This document shows, one piece after another, positions 60,678 through 64,000 of a stretch of DNA of 64,000 bases (the first letter of the stretch is position 1; each line of letters opens with the position of its first letter). Made by a program: the position numbers and the translations under genes. The notes beneath the pieces were generated by a model, which did no database searches, was not told the DNA's origin, and worked only from the letters and a program-made list of their open reading frames with translations. Source of the DNA: Curtobacterium pusillum (GTDB taxonomy: Bacteria; Actinomycetota; Actinomycetes; Actinomycetales; Microbacteriaceae); the NCBI RefSeq assembly GCF_013359865.1, contig NZ_JABMCE010000084.1, forward strand, positions 1 through 64,000, read 5' to 3'.

Positions 60678-61955
60678 CTACGCGCGAGCGGCCAGGCGCG
60701 AGCCGGCGACGACCGCCAGGACGGCCACGAACACGACGTACCCGAGCAGCACCGGCAGCGTCGGCAGCACCAGCAGCGCGGCGCCGACGGCCACGACCGG
60801 CACCGTCAGACCGGCGTAGGCGATGAGGAACGTCGCCGCGAGCACCCCGCCGCGACGCTCCGGCCCGACGAGCGCCCCGGCACTGCCGATCGACGCACGG
60901 AACAGCAGCCCGACACCGGCTCCGGCGACGACCCCGCCGCCGATGAACCCGGCGACCTGCAGCACGATCGCGGCGACTGCCAGGACCACGAGGCCGCCGA
61001 CGAGCAGCACCATGCCGAGTCGGATCTGCGTCCGCTGCGACAGCCGGGCGAACACGATCTGGGACACGGCACTCGCGGCGAACACCCCGAAGGTCGTGGC
61101 GCCCGCAGCGAGCCGGTCGGTCACGTGGAAGGTCGTCGCGAGGAACGTCGGCGCGACCGAGGTGAAGAGGCCCTGCACTGCGAGCGCCGCGAACGCTGCG
61201 GTGCCGGCGGCCCAGAACGCACCCGCCTTGCCGTCCGGGGCCTGCAGTCGCTGCGGACGGTACGGGACGGGCGACGCGGGCCGGTCGACGGTCTCCGGTG
61301 CCGCGAGCACCACGACGAACGCGACGACGAGAGCCACGACGAACACGACGTACGGCACCATGAGCGGCTGGCCGACGAACTCGGCGAGGGCTCCCCCGAC
61401 GAGGGCTCCGAGGGACAACCCACCGAGGTTCACCGCCCCCGCGACGACACCGGCGCCCGCGGCCGAGGACGCGGTCCCGGTCGCCCGGACCCGGAGCTCA
61501 CCGAGGTGTGCCGTGGCCGTCGCCGTGAGGAGTCCCACACCGAGGCCGGTCACGAGCCGCGCGACGATGAGCCCGCTGACGTCGTTCCAGAGCAGGAAGA
61601 GGACCGCCGCGACGAGCTCGAGGGCGACCGACACGAGGATGAGCGGCCGGCGGCCGTGCACGTCGCTGAGGTGTCCGGCGAGGTACAACGACCCGACGAC
61701 GCCGACGCCGTACGCCGCGAACACCACGGTCGTCGTGAACGTCGGGAACCCGTCGCGCGCCTGGTAGATGACGTACAGCGGAGCGGGGACGGTCGCGAAG
61801 GCCATCACCGAGAGGAACGCGAGGGCCACGGCCCAGAAGCCGAAGCCGTGACGGCGGCGCGTGTGCGAACGGCGGCCGCGGGGCGCGGGGACGCGGTCGG
61901 CGGTGACTTCGTGCGCTGCTGCAGGAGTGGCGGCAGTCCGGGTGACGGTTGACAT
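60678..61955 (-). CDS. Major facilitator superfamily transporter
   Basis: 425 residues from ATG 61955. Twelve helices in two halves; the MFS motif A is LAGHLSDVHGRRPLILV (between helices 2 and 3), and helix 4-5 has RLVTGLGVGLLTATATAHLGE. The N-terminal 35 residues are basic and cytoplasmic. It is an exporter-like member, with drugs or metabolites as possible substrates. Divergent from a LysR regulator gene, 81 bp between starts, the likely controller. Confidence 0.9.
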   Translation of the reverse strand: MSTVTRTAATPAAAHEVTADRVPAPRGRRSHTRRRHGFGFWAVALAFLSVMAFATVPAPLYVIYQARDGFPTFTTTVVFAAYGVGVVGSLYLAGHLSDVHGRRPLILVSVALELVAAVLFLLWNDVSGLIVARLVTGLGVGLLTATATAHLGELRVRATGTASSAAGAGVVAGAVNLGGLSLGALVGGALAEFVGQPLMVPYVVFVVALVVAFVVVLAAPETVDRPASPVPYRPQRLQAPDGKAGAFWAAGTAAFAALAVQGLFTSVAPTFLATTFHVTDRLAAGATTFGVFAASAVSQIVFARLSQRTQIRLGMVLLVGGLVVLAVAAIVLQVAGFIGGGVVAGAGVGLLFRASIGSAGALVGPERRGGVLAATFLIAYAGLTVPVVAVGAALLVLPTLPVLLGYVVFVAVLAVVAGSRLAARA

Positions 61956-62036
61956 GCTCCGATGGTGTCGCTTCCCCGTCATCGAGTCCAACGGACCTTC
62001 TTGATGGCTACCATCGATGCGGTCGATACTGGGTGG

Positions 62037-62915
62037 GTGGAGACCCGCTTGCTCGAACAGTTCGTGACCGTCGCAGCCGAGGGCAGCGTCACCCGGGCGG
62101 CTGAGCGGCTCTGGGCCGCACAATCGACCGTGTCCGCCGGCATCGCCTCGCTCGAGCGCAGCCTCGGCGTCCGGCTGTTCGACCGCACCGGGCGGCACCT
62201 CGTCCTCACCACCGCCGGTGAGGACCTGCTCCCCCACGCCCGCGGCGTGCTGGAGTCCCTCGACCGGATGCGCGACCTCGCGACCGTCGAGGACGCCGAC
62301 CTCCGCGGCCGGGTCCGACTCGGGATCTTCACGAGTATGGACATCGTCGACCTCACCGGAGTTCTGCGGCGGTTCCGGCAGCGGCACCCGCTCGTCGCCG
62401 TCGAACTCATGACGTCGCCGTCCGGGACGACCGGTCTCGTGCAGGACCTGGTCGCGGGGCGACTCGACATCGCGTACACCGGGCTGCCCGCGGTCCCCGC
62501 CGGCGTCGTGGTGGAACCGCTCCGGGAGATGCCGTTCCGGGTCTTCACCGCCGCCGACCACCGCTTCGCGGGCCGACGGTCGGTCTCACTCGCCGAGCTC
62601 GCCGACGAGCCGTTCATCGACACCGCACACGGGTTCGGGAACCGGATCATCCTCGACACCGCGCTCGAACGGCTCGGCATCCGTCGGCGCATCGTCGCGG
62701 AGATGAACGACATGCCCGCGGTGATCCGGTTCGCGTCCGCCGGCCTCGGTGTCGGGGTCGTGCCCGACTCCGGGGTGCGGCACGACGGCGCGGTGCTCGA
62801 ACTCGAGGACGAGGTCGAGCCCCTCCGGATCGGGCTCGCGACGAGGACGAGTCCGGAGCCGAACCGCGCGGTGCGGACGCTGGCCCGCGACATCGTCGCG
62901 GCCCGCGTGAGCTGA
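62037..62915 (+). CDS. LysR-family transcriptional regulator
   Basis: 292 residues from GTG 62037: the protein then begins METRLLEQFVTVAAEG as LysR proteins do, and a promoter TTGATG-18 nt-GATACT ends 6 nt before it, fitting a leaderless mRNA. Longer in-frame starts (61962, 62004) lie on or before the promoter and are rejected. The HTH is SVTRAAERLWAAQSTVSAGI; the effector domain follows (RGRVRLGIFTSMDIVDLTGV). Probably regulates the divergent MFS gene. Stop followed by a family A-like hairpin. Confidence 0.92.
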   Translation: METRLLEQFVTVAAEGSVTRAAERLWAAQSTVSAGIASLERSLGVRLFDRTGRHLVLTTAGEDLLPHARGVLESLDRMRDLATVEDADLRGRVRLGIFTSMDIVDLTGVLRRFRQRHPLVAVELMTSPSGTTGLVQDLVAGRLDIAYTGLPAVPAGVVVEPLREMPFRVFTAADHRFAGRRSVSLAELADEPFIDTAHGFGNRIILDTALERLGIRRRIVAEMNDMPAVIRFASAGLGVGVVPDSGVRHDGAVLELEDEVEPLRIGLATRTSPEPNRAVRTLARDIVAARVS

Positions 62916-62929
62916 GGGCCCCCCACGGA

Positions 62930-62965
62930 CTGGAGGCGCTGGTCGTCGCCGCCACGCGCCTCCAG
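62930..62965. terminator. Degenerate repeat family A hairpin, bidirectional
   Basis: CTGGAGGCGC (62930-62939) and GCGCCTCCAG (62956-62965) form a 10-bp stem with a 16-nt loop between converging genes. Both copies of the 10-bp word have one mismatch (GGAGGCGCTG; ACGCGCCTCC). Confidence 0.75.
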
Positions 62966-62969
62966 GCCG

Positions 62970-63752
62970 TCAGTCCCCCCAGATCTCCCCGACGATCGCA
63001 CCCAGCAGGTTGTCGGTCGGGAAGTTGGCCTGGTCGATCTCGACCCAGGTGTCGCCGCGGACGTACAGCGTCCGCGCCCAGTCCGGGGAGTCCGGCGCGA
63101 CCCTCCTGGTCTGACGACAGAGCCTGATGCCGTCGGCATCGGTGCAGGTGGGCGACCATCCCTCGTAGGAGGTGCGCTGGAGCTCGTCGAGCTGTGACGG
63201 CGTCCCGTGTCCAGCCGTGACCGCGAGGCTGCGGGCAGCCTCAGGGTCCTCCCACATGCAGTACAGGTCGGTCGCGGGCAAGTTCGGTTCCTGGTCCGTC
63301 GGCAACGGCGGCGGTGTGGCATCCGCCGGCAGCCCCTCCTCGACCGGCAGCACGCGTTGAAGCGGCGCATCCCCGAAGAGCCGGTCGTAGTCCGAGGCGG
63401 GGACCAGCGCGCGGCAGTCCTTCGGGATCGCCGACACCATGTCCTTCGGCGTCGTTCGGGGCGTCGGTGTCGGGGTCGCGGTGATCGGCGCGGACGTCGG
63501 GGTCGTCGCGGAGGGCGCCGGCTCGGGCTGCTGGGTCCGGGTCGGTGCGGCCACCGGCTCGTCGTGCTGCGAGAGCGACAGGGCCACGGCGCCCGTCGCG
63601 GTGCCGATGGCCAGCAGTCCGACGACCCCGATCGCGATGCCGGGTCGGAACCGGCGCCGCTTCGGACGCGGGGTGGCGCGCTCGAGGACGTTCTGCTTCA
63701 TCGAGACGAGCAGGCGCTGCAGGTCGTCTCCCTCGGGAGGCTCAGTGTTCAT
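62970..63752 (-). CDS. Membrane protein paired with ECF sigma factor (possible anti-sigma)
   Basis: 260 residues. About 37 cytoplasmic residues (basic: RPKRRRFRP) precede one membrane helix (GIAIGVVGLLAIGTATGAVAL, about 38-58), a Pro/Thr/Gln-rich linker (65-105) and an exported domain with four cysteines (CRALV, YCMWE, TCTD, LCRQ). The gene starts 11 bp inside the end of a sigma-factor gene, an arrangement typical of sigma/anti-sigma pairs, but no zinc-finger anti-sigma motif (HxxxCxxC) is visible in the short N-terminus. It may be an anti-sigma of a new type or simply a co-transcribed sensor. Confidence 0.75.
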   Translation of the reverse strand: MNTEPPEGDDLQRLLVSMKQNVLERATPRPKRRRFRPGIAIGVVGLLAIGTATGAVALSLSQHDEPVAAPTRTQQPEPAPSATTPTSAPITATPTPTPRTTPKDMVSAIPKDCRALVPASDYDRLFGDAPLQRVLPVEEGLPADATPPPLPTDQEPNLPATDLYCMWEDPEAARSLAVTAGHGTPSQLDELQRTSYEGWSPTCTDADGIRLCRQTRRVAPDSPDWARTLYVRGDTWVEIDQANFPTDNLLGAIVGEIWGD

Positions 63753-64000
63753 CGTGCATCACCACCTTCTTCAGTCGGCGTCGGCTGCGGGAGACCCGCT
63801 GGGTGACCGCACCCACGCTGAGTCCGAGCATCTCGGCGGCCTCGGAGTAGGAGTGCCCGTCGAGCAGGCACAGCTCGCAGATGCGGCGGTCGGTCTCGGG
63901 GAGCGCGGCGATCTCGTCGCGGACCCAGCGGAGGCGTTCACGGGCTTCGGCGTGGTCCTCCGGCGCGGCGAGCTGCTCGGGGAGTTCGTCGGCGCGGCGC
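63742..64000 (-). CDS. Sigma-70-family (ECF-type) RNA polymerase sigma factor, N-terminus beyond window
   Basis: The last 85 codons are visible. They contain a region 4 helix-turn-helix: ALPETDRRICELCLLDGHSY, SEAAEMLGLSVGAVTQRVSR and the basic end SRRRLKKVVMHDEH. This directs RNA polymerase to -35 elements of target genes. Length and family group cannot be judged without the N-terminal part. The stop overlaps the next gene by 11 bp, implying coupled expression with the membrane protein. Confidence 0.88.
   Translation of the reverse strand, partial: RRADELPEQLAAPEDHAEARERLRWVRDEIAALPETDRRICELCLLDGHSYSEAAEMLGLSVGAVTQRVSRSRRRLKKVVMHDEH

Overview
This window is about 70 % G+C, densely coded, with very short intergenic gaps, many GTG/TTG starts and many start codons lying 6-7 nt behind a TANNNT-like box (leaderless mRNAs). 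Protein content (fused CopD-CtaG membrane proteins, AztABC-like zinc uptake with a Zur gene, Cys-free L28/L33/S14, branched-chain 2-oxoacid dehydrogenase, lactococcin-972-like bacteriocin) points to an actinobacterium, most likely Microbacteriaceae and perhaps Curtobacterium. That placement is inference from protein style, not a database match.

Layout. 1-2310: a truncated secreted fibronectin-III-like protein and a CorA-type metal transporter. 2388-7954: a sugar uptake unit, a LacI regulator followed by mmsA-mmsB-chvE (ABC ATPase, permease, lipoprotein); near-identical 16-bp palindromes sit behind both promoters. 7981-14703: a HepT/MntA-like pair, dCTP deaminase, a GNAT protein, a CopD-CtaG fusion, two unknown genes and tRNA-Gly(CCC). 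14727-18581: a 3.86-kb insertion that splits the tRNA terminator hairpin; it has 25-bp imperfect terminal inverted repeats, a 5-bp target duplication, unknown membrane-protein genes, a dead IS3-family element and a zinc-finger gene fragment. 18641-24256: class A beta-lactamase, a flavin amine oxidase, glycerate kinase, alcohol dehydrogenase and an AraC regulator. 24253-33736: a beta-propeller/TIGR03943/permease cluster, a luciferase-family oxidoreductase, PAP2 phosphatase, DUF4383, a PIF1-like helicase and a second CopD-CtaG fusion. 33871-40804: HU, ribosomal proteins S14/L33/L28 (zinc-free forms), a lipase maturation factor, a hydrolase and the zinc operon znuA-znuC-znuB-zur behind a Zur-box-like palindrome. 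40883-43906: a GlcNAc-type PTS split into EIIC and EIIB-EIIA with its GntR regulator and dre-like operators. 44066-47134: a bacteriocin operon. 47215-64000: pat-bkdABC, a low-molecular-weight phosphatase coupled to purB, transporters with LysR regulators, a cation efflux protein, and an ECF sigma factor with a partner membrane protein at the right edge.

Overlay. A 10-bp word, GGAGGCGCGG, occurs 20 times exactly (both strands), mostly as paired inverted copies forming hairpins of 8 to 22 bp at gene 3' ends, but also as single copies inside five coding-sequence positions. A second, 62-bp palindromic repeat occurs twice, once in an intergenic gap and once inside the end of a CopD-CtaG gene. These dispersed repeats, the transposon split of the tRNA terminator and the HepT-like protein lacking its catalytic Arg and His are the most unusual items.
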